Positions 36,408 to 46,149 of a stretch of DNA of 64,000 bases are shown in pieces; the stretch's first letter is position 1; every line of letters begins with the position of its first letter. The notes under the pieces are model-generated. The model searched no databases. It was not told where the DNA came from and saw only the letters and a list, made by a program, of their open reading frames with translations. The position numbers were made by a program, and so were the translations under genes. Source of the DNA: Larkinella sp. C7 (GTDB lineage Bacteria; Bacteroidota; Bacteroidia; Cytophagales; Spirosomataceae); NCBI RefSeq assembly GCF_006149005.1, contig NZ_VBSL01000004.1, positions 555,910-619,909 of the forward strand, read 5' to 3'.

Positions 36408-37466
36408 ATGATGACTTTTAACGATACCCGCCTTCGGTTGACGGGGCCTCTGGTATTGTTCTTTTTTGGGGCGTTATTTTTTCGGGTTAAACTACTGCTC
36501 AGTTACACCAGCATCGAGTTGATCCGGTATTTGATTGTGGGGCTTATCTCCGGTTATATTTGCTGGAACATAACCCGCTGGCTCGTCCGGCGAATTCAGC
36601 ACCGGCATCCGGGTCTGGCCAACACCCGGTATCGGTTATATCTATTGCTTCTGGCGTTTCCCATTCTGGTCAACATCGGGTATTTTATCCGGTTTTTTGG
36701 TCATACGCTGATTTATCCGCACGACGGAGAATCAACCTTTGATTGGGATGTCAATTTCTTCATCAGCTACCTGGAAACCATCGGCATTCAGATTTTTTAC
36801 CACTTTTTATACATCGGTATTTACGAAGGTTCTTATCTGTTTATTCAATGGCGGAAAACCAATCTCGAAAAAGAAGCTTTGCTTCGTATGCAATGGCAGG
36901 GCCGGTTTGAAGTGCTGAAAAACCAGGTCAATCCGCATTTCCTGTTCAATTCACTAAACACGCTTTCGTCGCTCATCTCCGAAAATCCCAACCTGGCCGA
37001 AGAATTTGTCGATGACATGGCCAGCGTATACCGCTACCTGTTACAGACCAACGAGCGCGAGCTGACGCCCCTTCGGAAAGAACTGGATTTTATCGACTCC
37101 TACTACCACCTGCTCAAAACCCGCTACGGGCCGGGTATTTCGCTACGGGTGGTGGTCCGGGAGGAGGACAAAGACGCTTTGCTGCCTCCGCTGACGCTGC
37201 AAATGCTGGTCGAAAATGCCGTCAAGCACAATACCATGTTGCCGGAGCAACCCCTGGAAATCACTATTGAAACGACGGACGGTTTTTTGCAGATCAAAAA
37301 TACCCTGCAACGTAAAAACGTTCGGGTGGAATCGAACCACGTCGGTTTATCAAACATTGCTTCCAAATACAAGCTGCTGAAACAACCCAGCCCGATTATT
37401 GAAGAAAAAGACGGACAGTTTATTGTGACCCTTCCCCTGCTCCAGGAACGGATTGGCGTCAACTGA
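36408..37466 (+). CDS. LytS-type sensor histidine kinase, third of three
   Basis: A 352-residue paralogue with four N-terminal helices and the boxes N-P-H-F-L-F-N-S-L-N-T-L and L-V-E-N-A-V-K-H-N. The C-terminal G-like segment is H-V-G-L-S-N-I-A-S-K-Y-K-L-L, close to that of the second kinase (N-G-V-G-L-A-N-I-A-T-K-Y). It begins 30 bases after the second kinase and is separated by 162 bases from the response regulator, so the regulator could also have its own promoter. Confidence 0.9.
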   Translation: MMTFNDTRLRLTGPLVLFFFGALFFRVKLLLSYTSIELIRYLIVGLISGYICWNITRWLVRRIQHRHPGLANTRYRLYLLLLAFPILVNIGYFIRFFGHTLIYPHDGESTFDWDVNFFISYLETIGIQIFYHFLYIGIYEGSYLFIQWRKTNLEKEALLRMQWQGRFEVLKNQVNPHFLFNSLNTLSSLISENPNLAEEFVDDMASVYRYLLQTNERELTPLRKELDFIDSYYHLLKTRYGPGISLRVVVREEDKDALLPPLTLQMLVENAVKHNTMLPEQPLEITIETTDGFLQIKNTLQRKNVRVESNHVGLSNIASKYKLLKQPSPIIEEKDGQFIVTLPLLQERIGVN

Positions 37467-37628
37467 GGAAGGATGCATTTCATGGCCGGACAATACCGGT
37501 TTGACCTGCCAATTTGCGGTTTCAACGGAAGGCGATTTGGAAAAAACGAGCCGAATCTGCTACTTGTAGGTACGATTTGAACCGTAACACCTTCACCCAC
37601 CTCCCCGAAAAAATAACGACCGATTCGT

Positions 37629-38405
37629 ATGGATGTACTGGTAATTGAAGACGAAGAACTGGCTGTCCGTAAGTTGACCAAACTGCTGCAGGACGTCGAT
37701 CATTCCATCCGGATTGTTGGAACGGCCGCCAGCGTGCGCGCATCCGTCCAGTGGCTGCAAAACAACGCGACGCCGGATCTGATTTTGATGGACATCGAAC
37801 TGGCAGACGGACAGAGCTTTGAAATCTTTGAGCAGACGCCGGTCGAATCGCCGGTTATTTTTACGACTTCCTACGACGAATACGCCTTGCGGGCGTTCAA
37901 GGTCAACAGCATCGATTATTTGCTGAAACCCATCAAACGGCACGAACTGGAAGCGAGTCTGGAAAAACACCGCAAACTGCGCAACCCCGCCGAACCCGAA
38001 ACCGGCGGCCGCATGGCCATCGACGCGCTCGTGCAGCAACTCCGCCAGCAGATTCAGCCCGCCGAATACCGCAAGCGGTTTCTGGTCAAACACCTCTCGC
38101 AGTGGATGCCCGTCGAAGTGGCCGACATCGCTTATTTTTATTCGGAAGAAGGCGTCAGCCTGTTCCGGACCCGAACCAATCAGAAATTTTCGGTAGACTA
38201 CACGCTCGATGAACTCGAAGCCATGCTCGATCCTTTGCAGTTTTTTCGGGCCAACCGGCAATTCATCGTCGACATCAACTGCGTTCAGCAAATTCACCCG
38301 TATTTCAACAACAAACTGAAACTGACGCTAAAACCGGCTCCCGAAGAGGAGGTGCTGGTGAGCCGCGAACGCGCCACGGAGTTTAAGAAGTGGATGGGAA
38401 AATAA
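37629..38405 (+). CDS. LytTR-family response regulator
   Basis: A 258-residue regulator. The receiver domain has acidic residues I-E-D-E-E, the phosphoacceptor Asp in L-I-L-M-D-I-E (about residue 55) and the lysine in L-L-K-P-I. A linker leads to a LytTR DNA-binding domain (about 150-255) with R-F-L-V-K and F-F-R-A-N-R-Q-F-I-V-D. It is the only regulator gene with the three upstream LytS-type kinases and is their likely partner. The next gene is convergent, with 9 bases between stops. Confidence 0.93.
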   Translation: MDVLVIEDEELAVRKLTKLLQDVDHSIRIVGTAASVRASVQWLQNNATPDLILMDIELADGQSFEIFEQTPVESPVIFTTSYDEYALRAFKVNSIDYLLKPIKRHELEASLEKHRKLRNPAEPETGGRMAIDALVQQLRQQIQPAEYRKRFLVKHLSQWMPVEVADIAYFYSEEGVSLFRTRTNQKFSVDYTLDELEAMLDPLQFFRANRQFIVDINCVQQIHPYFNNKLKLTLKPAPEEEVLVSRERATEFKKWMGK

Positions 38406-38414
38406 AAACCGTCG

Positions 38415-38885
38415 CTATAAAAGCCGTTTCGGAAGCTCGATCAGCGGATTGGGGGTGTCTTCGAGCAATTGTTTGGCGCGGATCAGGTCGTTCCGAAACT
38501 GCCGCTGCAACTGGTGAATCAACAAAGGTGCCATCAACCGCTGCCAGCCTCTGAGTTCCAGACTCATTTCGTAGGTTACCCGGGTTTCTTTATCTACCCG
38601 CTCAAATAACCGCTGTTCCCAGAGTTCAACCGGGCTATCGACGCTCTCGTGGGCCGTTCGCCGGTTCGGGGCGGCTGCTGTCACTTCGGCCAGAATCGTC
38701 ATTTCCTGATCAAAAAGCCGAACTTCCTGCCGGAGTTTCATGCCCGAACGAGCCAGACCGGGCGCGTCCTGCTGCATGGCGAACAAATTACTGCGCCAGA
38801 GCATATCGTATTCGTAACAGCCCAGCAATCCATAGACCTCCGTTAACGGCAATCGAATCAATTCGGAATGACGAACGGTAATCAT
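38415..38885 (-). CDS. SRPBCC-fold protein
   Basis: A 156-residue protein resembling the START/SRPBCC (polyketide cyclase/dehydrase) fold: a strand-rich start (H-S-E-L-I-R-L-P-L-T-E-V-Y), a beta region around 60-110 and a long C-terminal helix ending in L-L. Such proteins bind hydrophobic ligands; the ligand here is unknown. I chose the ATG at 38885 because the longer reading from 39083 overlaps the upstream gene with unrelated residues. It starts 10 bases after the neighbouring gene's stop. Confidence 0.75.
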   Translation of the reverse strand: MITVRHSELIRLPLTEVYGLLGCYEYDMLWRSNLFAMQQDAPGLARSGMKLRQEVRLFDQEMTILAEVTAAAPNRRTAHESVDSPVELWEQRLFERVDKETRVTYEMSLELRGWQRLMAPLLIHQLQRQFRNDLIRAKQLLEDTPNPLIELPKRLL

Positions 38886-38895
38886 GAAAGGCGGT

Positions 38896-39330
38896 TTAGG
38901 AGTTGGGGGTTTGCCCGGCCATAAAACGTTCGGCCTCCGAAAGTGTTTCGCATAATTTTGTGGGAAGCACCGGGTTGCTTTTCTCAAACAGGGCTTCCGA
39001 CGACAGTTTCGAAAACAAATCCGGCGACACAATGCTGATGTTGTAGCGGACCCCGGCCGCATGAGCCTTCGGAAAGTAATCATTCACAATCCAGTCGACG
39101 GTTCCGGCCCAGGCCACGTCAAACTCCTTCGTGTCGTGCACATGAAACCGACATGCCCGTTGCTGCCCCTCGGCTTGCTGCCACTCCAGCATTTTGAGCG
39201 TCGCCCGCATCAGTTCCTCATCGGTGCAAAAGCCGATCCACTTCATCAGAAGGTAATTTTTCGTGGGTTCATACCGTAAAATGGCGTAAATGTCCCCTTC
39301 TTCGTTTTCTATTCTGCTTATTTCATTCAC
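38896..39330 (-). CDS. Hypothetical STAS/SpoIIAA-like protein
   Basis: A 144-residue soluble protein. The central part (about 25-110, with L-L-M-K-W-I-G-F-C-T-D-E-E-L and V-H-D-T-K-E-F-D-V-A-W) has the alternating strand/helix pattern of STAS-like domains common in Cytophagales. Homologues are usually annotated as hypothetical. It probably shares a transcript with the SRPBCC gene. No function can be assigned. Confidence 0.6.
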   Translation of the reverse strand: MNEISRIENEEGDIYAILRYEPTKNYLLMKWIGFCTDEELMRATLKMLEWQQAEGQQRACRFHVHDTKEFDVAWAGTVDWIVNDYFPKAHAAGVRYNISIVSPDLFSKLSSEALFEKSNPVLPTKLCETLSEAERFMAGQTPNS

Positions 39331-39402
39331 GGCATCGTGTACCTTAAGTGTCGGAACTCATCCGTACGATTTGATGTCACCACAATCAACCACAAATATA
39401 CT

Positions 39403-39972
39403 TCAAACCCCGATACCCGACCGGTAGCGGCCCAGCGTTTCGGGGGTAATTCCCAGATAACTGGCGACAAATTCTGACGGAATGCGATTCAATACTTTCG
39501 GGTGTTCTTCCAGCAACCGGCGATACCGGTCTTCCGGGGCCTCTTTCAGCAGAGAAGCCTCCCGTTTTTCGACCCGCATCAACTGGTCCTGCAGCAGCAA
39601 GGTAGCGAAGCGTTGCCAGGTCGGATACGTTCGGCAAAGCGCCATGACGTCGTCGTAGCGCAGTTCGAGCAGGTGCGTTTCTTCCACCGTCGCCACATTA
39701 ACATGAGACGGTTTTTGGGTAAAAAAACCAACGAACGAACCCAGGAGTGAATTTTCAAATAAAAACTCTTTCGAAACTTCCCAGCCGTCGATTTCGTAAA
39801 ATAACCGTCCGCATCCTTTTTCGATGAAGCCGATGGTGTTGCAAACCTCTCCCTCCCGCACATACAGCTCATCTTTCGCCAGCACGCGGTAGTGAATGAT
39901 TTGCTCAAAGGCGGTTTTTTCTTCGCTGGATGGCCGAACGATGCGTTCTATATTGAACAGAACCCGATGCAT
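39403..39972 (-). CDS. Crp/Fnr-family transcriptional regulator
   Basis: A 189-residue regulator with an N-terminal cyclic-nucleotide-binding-like beta roll (about 20-110) and a shortened C-terminal helix-turn-helix (E-F-V-A-S-Y-L-G-I-T-P-E-T-L-G-R-Y-R). This is the common Bacteroidota form, in which the phosphate-binding motif for cAMP is not conserved, so the ligand is uncertain. It lies between an FAD monooxygenase gene and the small-protein pair. Regulation of the adjacent monooxygenase gene is plausible but not shown. Confidence 0.9.
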   Translation of the reverse strand: MHRVLFNIERIVRPSSEEKTAFEQIIHYRVLAKDELYVREGEVCNTIGFIEKGCGRLFYEIDGWEVSKEFLFENSLLGSFVGFFTQKPSHVNVATVEETHLLELRYDDVMALCRTYPTWQRFATLLLQDQLMRVEKREASLLKEAPEDRYRRLLEEHPKVLNRIPSEFVASYLGITPETLGRYRSGIGV

Positions 39973-39999
39973 AGAGAATGAGTTGGGGCAGAAATATAC

Positions 40000-41148
40000 T
40001 TAAAAATCCACTTTATACAAGGTTTCCAACTGTCGTTCGTTCAGGGAATCCGGTAACATCCGAAACAAGCCATTGCGCACGGCAACCAGCCAGGGATGCT
40101 GCACCTGGGCTAGCTGGCCAATCCGCCGGGATTTTTCCACAATCGAATGCGTTCGCTTCAGCCGCCGTTGCTCAAACCGTTTGAAAGCGTCGAAAACCGT
40201 ACCACCCCGGTCCAGTTCATCAGCCAGAACCACCCCGTCTTCAATGGCCTGACAAGCTCCCTGTCCCATGTTAGGCGTCGTAGCGTGCGCGGCATCACCC
40301 AGCAACAACACATTGCCGAAGGCATACCGGGGCAGGGGTTTCAGGTCGATGATGTCATTCCAGAGTAAGCCGCCATCTGTGGTTCGGGAAATAACTTCCG
40401 GAATGGGCGCGTGGTAGTCTGCAAACCGGGTCGTCAGGTCATTGACCCGGAAGGTTCGCATCCGTCCATCGTTCGCGGGTGCGTTGGCCGTTGCAAACCA
40501 GTAAATCTGGTTGTTGGCAAGCGGCACAATGCCCACCCGACCCTGTGTGCCCCAGGTTTCGGTCGCTTCGGTTAAATCCAGGCCGGTCCCATCCACCACC
40601 GCCCGCCAGCACGTATAGCCTGCATACCGGGGTTTGGAATCAGGCAGAATCTGTTGTCGGATCGCCGAATGAATGCCGTCGGCCACCAGCAGGTAGTCGG
40701 TCTGGTGTATGGTTCCGTCGTCAAACCGCATGATGACACCGTCGTTGCTTTGATCGATGGAAATGGCCCGTTTGCCCAGAATAATCGGATTACCAATCAG
40801 TTGATCCAGCAAAATCCGGTGGAGCGCAGCCCGGTGGATCGTAAAATTATCAGTTCCGTATCTTTGGCTGACAGCCTGGCTGTCGGTGCGGGTAATCGCC
40901 CGGCCTTGCTGGTCCCGAATGACAAACGTATCGATCACCCGGCCAGCGGGCAGAATGGCCTCCGCAATGCCTAGTTTTTGGTACGCCTTGATGGCGTTGG
41001 CGGCCAGTACGAGTCCCGCCCCCAGCGGTTTAATGGCTGGCGCGGCTTCAAACAGCGTCGCCCGAATCCCGATTTTTCGCAGGGCAATGGCGGTGGTCAG
41101 TCCCGCAATCCCACCACCGATGATGGTAAACCGATTCGTATTTTTCAT
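40000..41148 (-). CDS. FAD-dependent monooxygenase (aromatic hydroxylase type)
   Basis: A 382-residue class A flavin monooxygenase. The Rossmann G-x-G-x-x-G is I-G-G-G-I-A-G-L near 9-16. The family D-G motif is L-V-A-D-G-I-H-S-A-I-R, and the second FAD motif is L-L-G-D-A-A-H-A-T-T-P, with G-Q-G-A-C-Q-A-I-E-D. Known relatives hydroxylate aromatics or inactivate tetracyclines; the substrate is not predictable here. I chose the ATG at 41148 (M-K-N-T-N-R-F) because upstream residues do not fit the fold. Confidence 0.92.
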   Translation of the reverse strand: MKNTNRFTIIGGGIAGLTTAIALRKIGIRATLFEAAPAIKPLGAGLVLAANAIKAYQKLGIAEAILPAGRVIDTFVIRDQQGRAITRTDSQAVSQRYGTDNFTIHRAALHRILLDQLIGNPIILGKRAISIDQSNDGVIMRFDDGTIHQTDYLLVADGIHSAIRQQILPDSKPRYAGYTCWRAVVDGTGLDLTEATETWGTQGRVGIVPLANNQIYWFATANAPANDGRMRTFRVNDLTTRFADYHAPIPEVISRTTDGGLLWNDIIDLKPLPRYAFGNVLLLGDAAHATTPNMGQGACQAIEDGVVLADELDRGGTVFDAFKRFEQRRLKRTHSIVEKSRRIGQLAQVQHPWLVAVRNGLFRMLPDSLNERQLETLYKVDF

Positions 41149-41239
41149 GATGTGGTTCTTTGATTGGGCGTATCTGTTGCCTGTAGCGCAAATTTGCCCC
41201 CTAAAACCCAGCAAACCCCTGTCAACTTCATTGAAACGG

Positions 41240-41272
41240 AAAAAGCCCCCGCTGAACCGACGTGGTTAGGGG
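41240..41272 (-). terminator. Candidate terminator after the fourth LytS kinase
   Basis: Read on the minus strand, C-C-C-C and A-A-C-C pair with G-G-T-T and G-G-G-G around a 5-base loop, with one bulged strand, followed by T5. The hairpin overlaps the kinase stop codon. Confidence 0.45.
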
Positions 41273-42603
41273 ATTAGGGGGAGGGTGACAATAAATTCCT
41301 GATCGGTTTCTTCCACCACAGGCGCCGGATAGCCCAGCATTTTGTATTTTGTCAGGATGTTGAGCAAACCCTTCTGGGTCGATTTGACCCGATCGACTGA
41401 TTTTTTTTGCAGATTATTCCGAACCGTCAGCAGGGCCGATTCGCTGGTAAAAATGTGAATTTTCAGTGGAAACTCGCTGGACACAATGTTGTGTTTAACG
41501 GCGTTTTCCACCAGCAATTGCAGCGTCAGCGGAGGAAGCCGGCACGTCTGAAAGGCGTCATCCACCTCGATTTGAAGGGAAATGCCCCGGGCATACCGGG
41601 TTTGCAGCAGATGAAAATACGAATGAATAAATTGTAATTCGCGTTTCAGCGTCGTCAATTCAACATCATTGGTTTGCAGAATATAGCGGTAGACACTCGC
41701 CATTTCATCCACAAACTGCTCGGCTTTCACGGGTTCATCGGCAATCAGCGACGACAGTGAATTGAGGGAGTTGAACAAAAAATGCGGATTCAGTTGCGAC
41801 TGCAACGCCCGCATCTGGACTTCGGACATTTCCTGCCGGAGTTGCTGCACCGACAATTCGGTTTCGAGCTGTTTCCGCTCGTGTTTTTCCTGCTGCCGTT
41901 CTATTTTCTGCTCCAGAACCGCCGTTCGGATGGCGGCTTTTCGCTGGCGATAGCCCAGTCCCAGCGAAAAAAAAACCAGTTCGAGGATGATGCCAATCTG
42001 GATGGCAGTCAGTGGTGCCGTCCAGAATGGCGAATTGGGTCCGGCATAGGTGTCCAGATGGGTTAAAATCATGGAGGTCACCGCTCCCACCATCAGACAG
42101 GCCGAGCCGATGATGAAATACCGCGCGACGGTATCTTTCAATTGCAAAATCCTGTAGATTCCGTACACGGCCAATCCGATCATTCCCAGGCGAATGGCCG
42201 TGTGGGCTGTGTCATAAACCATGGGGTACCAGTCTTCCCGCAGGTAACAGACGGTAAACTGAAGCATTACATAAAGGGCAATGCAAAGCTGGGTGTACTG
42301 GAAAATGCGAAACAAATCCGGCAGGCGTTTCCGCAGTCCGATAAAGGCGTCGGTGAAGCCAAAATAAATGAAATAGGCGATCATGGGCGCACAGCCCCGG
42401 ATGAAATACCAATCGTTGTTGGAAAGAGAAACTGCTTCCTGGAACCCATCGAACCGGATGGCGAAATACGTCAGCCAGGTCAGCATGTAAAGCGTGTATA
42501 ACCCGTAAATCCGCTCCCGGTACGTAACCCACTGGACGACATTGATCAGCAGGATCGAAATTACCATGCCGACAAACATGGGTTGCCAGAATTCATAGGT
42601 CAT
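41266..42603 (-). CDS. 7TM-type LytS-family histidine kinase
   Basis: A 445-residue kinase with seven predicted helices in the first 210 residues (7TMR-DISM-like), a coiled coil (about 230-275) and a His_kinase domain with N-P-H-F-L-F-N-S-L-N-S-L-S-S-L and L-V-E-N-A-V-K-H-N. The kinase core is related to the three tandem kinases at 34-37 kb. No regulator is adjacent, so it may use the LytTR regulator at 37.6 kb or another. I chose the ATG at 42603 since the 15 residues upstream are not membrane-like. Confidence 0.88.
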   Translation of the reverse strand: MTYEFWQPMFVGMVISILLINVVQWVTYRERIYGLYTLYMLTWLTYFAIRFDGFQEAVSLSNNDWYFIRGCAPMIAYFIYFGFTDAFIGLRKRLPDLFRIFQYTQLCIALYVMLQFTVCYLREDWYPMVYDTAHTAIRLGMIGLAVYGIYRILQLKDTVARYFIIGSACLMVGAVTSMILTHLDTYAGPNSPFWTAPLTAIQIGIILELVFFSLGLGYRQRKAAIRTAVLEQKIERQQEKHERKQLETELSVQQLRQEMSEVQMRALQSQLNPHFLFNSLNSLSSLIADEPVKAEQFVDEMASVYRYILQTNDVELTTLKRELQFIHSYFHLLQTRYARGISLQIEVDDAFQTCRLPPLTLQLLVENAVKHNIVSSEFPLKIHIFTSESALLTVRNNLQKKSVDRVKSTQKGLLNILTKYKMLGYPAPVVEETDQEFIVTLPLIP

Positions 42604-42705
42604 AGGGGACGCAGGGCTTGTGCGGTAAGGTACCGGCAAACTTACCAACGAATCAACACTTTTTTCGATGAAACGGTATAAAGGAAGGATGAAGTGTATA
42701 TAAAA

Positions 42706-42817
42706 AAGAGTTGTTTCACGGAGTCGAGCGGAGTAAAAAAGAGTCTAACAGAGAAATTCTAAAAGAAAACTCCGCTAAACTCTTTTTCACTCCGCTCAAC
42801 TCCGCGAAACAACTCTT
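42706..42817. repeat. Inverted repeat (36/39) between aconitase and the 7TM kinase
   Basis: Arms 42706-42744 and 42779-42817 match at 36 of 39 positions with a 34-base spacer. The repeat carries GGAGT/GAGCGGAGT words, arranged like the others. It follows the acn stop codon (42840) in the direction of transcription and precedes the kinase start. Confidence 0.88.
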
Positions 42818-42839
42818 ACAAACACGTTATCGCAACAAC

Positions 42840-45107
42840 TTACGCGTTTTGCTTCTGCTTGATCAGGTTCAGGGCCGAACCGGCTTTGAACCACTCGATC
42901 TGCGTTTCGTTGTAGGTATGATTGACCTGGAATTCTTCGCTCGTTCCGTCGGTATGATTTAACCGGATCGTCAACTGACCGTTCGGGCTGAACTCCGTCA
43001 GGCCCAGAATGTCGATCGTGTCGTCTTCGCGGATGTCTTCGTAATCGTCCGGATTGGCAAACGTCAGGGCTAACATGCCCTGTTTTTTCAGGTTCGTTTC
43101 GTGAATCCGGGCGAATGATTTCACTAGAATGGCCCGAACACCCAGAAACCGGGGTTCCATAGCCGCGTGCTCACGCGAGGAGCCTTCGCCGTAGTTTTCG
43201 TCACCCACCACAATCGAACCAATGCCGGCGGCTTTGTAAGCCCGCTGCACGGCCGGCACTTCGCCAAATTCGCCCGTCAACTGGTTTTTGACGGTATTGG
43301 TCTTTTCATTGAAGAAATTGACCGCCCCGATCAGCATGTTGTTCGAAATGTTGTCGAGGTGACCCCGGTATTTCAACCACGGACCCGCCATCGAAATGTG
43401 GTCGGTCGTACACTTGCCTTTCGCCTTGATCAATAGTTTCAGGCCCGTCAGGTCGGTTCCTTCCCAGGCTTTAAACGATTCGAGCAGTTGCAGACGGTCT
43501 GAAGTCGGGCTAACCGCAATCTGAATGCCGCTGCCATCTTCGGCCGGAGCCTGATAACCGGCGTCATCCACGGCAAAACCGTTGACGGGCAATTCGATTC
43601 CCTGTGGTTCGTCCAGCATCACCGATTCGCCGGTTTCGCTAATCAGGCTGTCCGTCATCGGGTTGAAGGTCAGACTTCCGGCAATCGCCATCGCCGTCAC
43701 CAGTTCGGGCGAAGCCACAAAGGCGTGGGTGGTGGCCAGACCGTCGTTCCGCTTTGCGAAGTTCCGGTTGAACGACGTAATGATGGAGTTTTGACGTTTC
43801 GGATCGTCGATGTGACGCGCCCACTGCCCGATACAAGGTCCGCAGGCATTGGCCAGAACGACACCGCCAATTTGCTCGAAGGTCGTTAGTAAACCGTCGC
43901 GCTGGGTCGTAAACCGAACCAGTTCCGAGCCCGGCGTTACGGTATATTCCGAATGGGTTTTCAGATTTTTGGAAATGGCCTGACGGGCTATCGAAGCTGC
44001 GCGGGTCAAATCTTCGTACGACGAGTTGGTGCAGGAACCGATCAGACCGACATCCAGTTTTTCGGGCCAGCCGTTTTCTTTCACGGCCTGGGCGAATTTC
44101 GACAGCGGCCAGGCCAGATCCGGCGTGTAAGGACCATTGACGTGGGGTTCGAGTTCCGACAGGTTGATCTCGATCACCTGATCGTAGTAAGCAGCCGGAT
44201 CGGCGTATACTTCGTCGTCGGAACGCAGGTGCTGGCGAACGGCCTGGGCCGCATCGGCCACATCGGCGCGGTCGGTTGCCCGGAGGTAATCGCCCATTTT
44301 TTCGTCGTAGGCAAAGATCGACGTCGTTGCTCCGATTTCAGCGCCCATGTTGCAAATGGTGCCTTTTCCGGTAGCCGACAGACTATCCGCGCCTTCCCCA
44401 AAATATTCCACGATGCAGCCCGTCCCGCCTTTTACGGTCAGAATACCGGCCACACGGAGGATAATGTCTTTTGCCGAAGCCCAGCCCGACAATTTACCGA
44501 CCAGTTTAATTCCGATCAGTTTTGGCATTTTTAACTCCCAGGGCAAACCGGCCATCACGTCGCAGGCATCAGCACCACCGACCCCAATGGCGATCATGCC
44601 CAACCCACCGGCGTTCGGCGTGTGCGAATCCGTCCCGATCATCAAACCGCCCGGAAACGCGTAGTTTTCGATCACGACCTGGTGAATAATCCCGGCACCC
44701 GGTTTCCAGAAACCGATCCCGTATTTGTCGGACACCGACGCCAGGAAAGCGTATACCTCCCGGTTTTTATTGTTGGCATTTTCCAGATCCTGCACAGCAC
44801 CCACTTCAGCCTGGATCAGGTGATCGCAGTGAACGGTCGACGGTACAGCCACTTTGGAACGGCCGGCCTGCATAAACTGCAACAACGCCATCTGGGCCGT
44901 TGCGTCCTGCATTGCCACGCGATCGGGGGCAAAATCAACGTAATCTTTGCCCCGATTGAACGCCTTTTGGGCGATTCCGTTGCTAAGGTGGGCGTACAAT
45001 ATTTTTTCCGACAGCGTGAGCGGATGGCCCACCACTTGCCGGGCTGCTTCGACACGTTCGCCGAAACCGTCGTATACGCGCTGAATCATGTCAAAATCAA
45101 AAGCCAT
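42840..45107 (-). CDS. acn: Aconitate hydratase, mitochondrial type
   Basis: A 755-residue TCA-cycle enzyme interconverting citrate and isocitrate via a 4Fe-4S cluster. Cluster cysteines are in [10 protein letters not shown] and N-A-C-G-P-C-I-G-Q. The substrate-binding loops [14 protein letters not shown] and the C-terminal swivel domain (G-S-S-R-E-H-A-A) are present. The sequence groups with mitochondrial-type aconitases rather than AcnB. It appears to be a single gene, with an inverted repeat behind it. Confidence 0.96.
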   Translation of the reverse strand: MAFDFDMIQRVYDGFGERVEAARQVVGHPLTLSEKILYAHLSNGIAQKAFNRGKDYVDFAPDRVAMQDATAQMALLQFMQAGRSKVAVPSTVHCDHLIQAEVGAVQDLENANNKNREVYAFLASVSDKYGIGFWKPGAGIIHQVVIENYAFPGGLMIGTDSHTPNAGGLGMIAIGVGGADACDVMAGLPWELKMPKLIGIKLVGKLSGWASAKDIILRVAGILTVKGGTGCIVEYFGEGADSLSATGKGTICNMGAEIGATTSIFAYDEKMGDYLRATDRADVADAAQAVRQHLRSDDEVYADPAAYYDQVIEINLSELEPHVNGPYTPDLAWPLSKFAQAVKENGWPEKLDVGLIGSCTNSSYEDLTRAASIARQAISKNLKTHSEYTVTPGSELVRFTTQRDGLLTTFEQIGGVVLANACGPCIGQWARHIDDPKRQNSIITSFNRNFAKRNDGLATTHAFVASPELVTAMAIAGSLTFNPMTDSLISETGESVMLDEPQGIELPVNGFAVDDAGYQAPAEDGSGIQIAVSPTSDRLQLLESFKAWEGTDLTGLKLLIKAKGKCTTDHISMAGPWLKYRGHLDNISNNMLIGAVNFFNEKTNTVKNQLTGEFGEVPAVQRAYKAAGIGSIVVGDENYGEGSSREHAAMEPRFLGVRAILVKSFARIHETNLKKQGMLALTFANPDDYEDIREDDTIDILGLTEFSPNGQLTIRLNHTDGTSEEFQVNHTYNETQIEWFKAGSALNLIKQKQNA

Positions 45108-45312
45108 AGACAGGAGGAATTAGCAGTGAATAGTAAAATGTATCTGAATAAACAACACCGGCTACCGGAAAATGAGTTTCCCGATGAGCGTGTCAAAATT
45201 AGGTGATTTTCATTCTAAAATAAAACAGGATGGAATTTTCCCGATAATTTGTAAACGTTATCGCTATTCTGTCCCTTTTGCGAGCCTATTTGTAGAAACA
45301 AGGCCGGTGGAG

Positions 45313-46086
45313 TCAATTACTACTCGACATGGCCTTAGGGGTGTCCATCGTGAGGTCGGTTTGCGAGCGGGGTTTCCAGTCCAGCAAATTGTATTTCAAA
45401 ATGCAGAAAATGGCCCGAAACCCGTCACGCCAGCCGATTTTCTTTCCTTCCTGATACGTCCGGCCATAATAGGAGATGCCGACTTCGTAGATCCGGATGC
45501 CCGGAATGCGGGCAATCTTGGCGGTTACTTCCGGTTCGAAGCCAAACCGCTTTTCGTTCAGATCGATCGACTTGATGATTTCGCTGCGAAACACTTTGAA
45601 ACAGGTTTCCATGTCGGTCAGGTTCAAATCAGTGAGCATGTTCGAGAGCAGCGTCAAAAACCGGTTGCCCACGGTATGCCAGAAATACAACACCCGGTGT
45701 GGCCGCCCGCCCATGAAACGGGACCCGTACACCACATCCGCCCGGCCCGCCAGCAATGGTTGCAGCAAATGGCCATATTCTTCGGGATCATATTCCAGAT
45801 CGGCGTCCTGAATGATGATAAAATTCCCGTGAGCGCATTGAATTCCTACCCGCAGCGCTTCGCCTTTCCCCTGATTAACAGCCTGTTTGATGTAGTGTAT
45901 GGTCGTGTCGGCATGATCCTCGTTAAACCGCCGGACAATCGATTCAGTTTGATCCGTAGAACCGTCGTCTACGACGATAATTTCCCGACTCAACTGACCA
46001 GGAAGGCCGACTTCGGCCACTCGTTTCAAAACGAATCCGATGGTTTTTTCCTCGTTGTAAGCAGGAATGATAATCGATAAAAGCAT
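45313..46086 (-). CDS. GT2 glycosyltransferase (DPM1-like)
   Basis: A 257-residue GT-A fold enzyme with S-I-I-I-P-A-Y-N-E-E-K-T at the N-terminus, V-V-D-D-G-S-T-D and the D-x-D-equivalent Q-D-A-D-L-E-Y-D-P. It resembles dolichol/polyprenyl-phosphate mannosyl- or glucosyltransferases without C-terminal membrane helices. It is 63 bases downstream of a polytopic membrane protein, which may accept or use the lipid-linked sugar. The donor sugar is unknown. Confidence 0.92.
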   Translation of the reverse strand: MLLSIIIPAYNEEKTIGFVLKRVAEVGLPGQLSREIIVVDDGSTDQTESIVRRFNEDHADTTIHYIKQAVNQGKGEALRVGIQCAHGNFIIIQDADLEYDPEEYGHLLQPLLAGRADVVYGSRFMGGRPHRVLYFWHTVGNRFLTLLSNMLTDLNLTDMETCFKVFRSEIIKSIDLNEKRFGFEPEVTAKIARIPGIRIYEVGISYYGRTYQEGKKIGWRDGFRAIFCILKYNLLDWKPRSQTDLTMDTPKAMSSSN

Positions 46087-46149
46087 AGGGAAAAGTGAGT
46101 TTATCCCCTATTTTAACAGGTTTTATTTACTTTATTAACAAAAAGGTTA

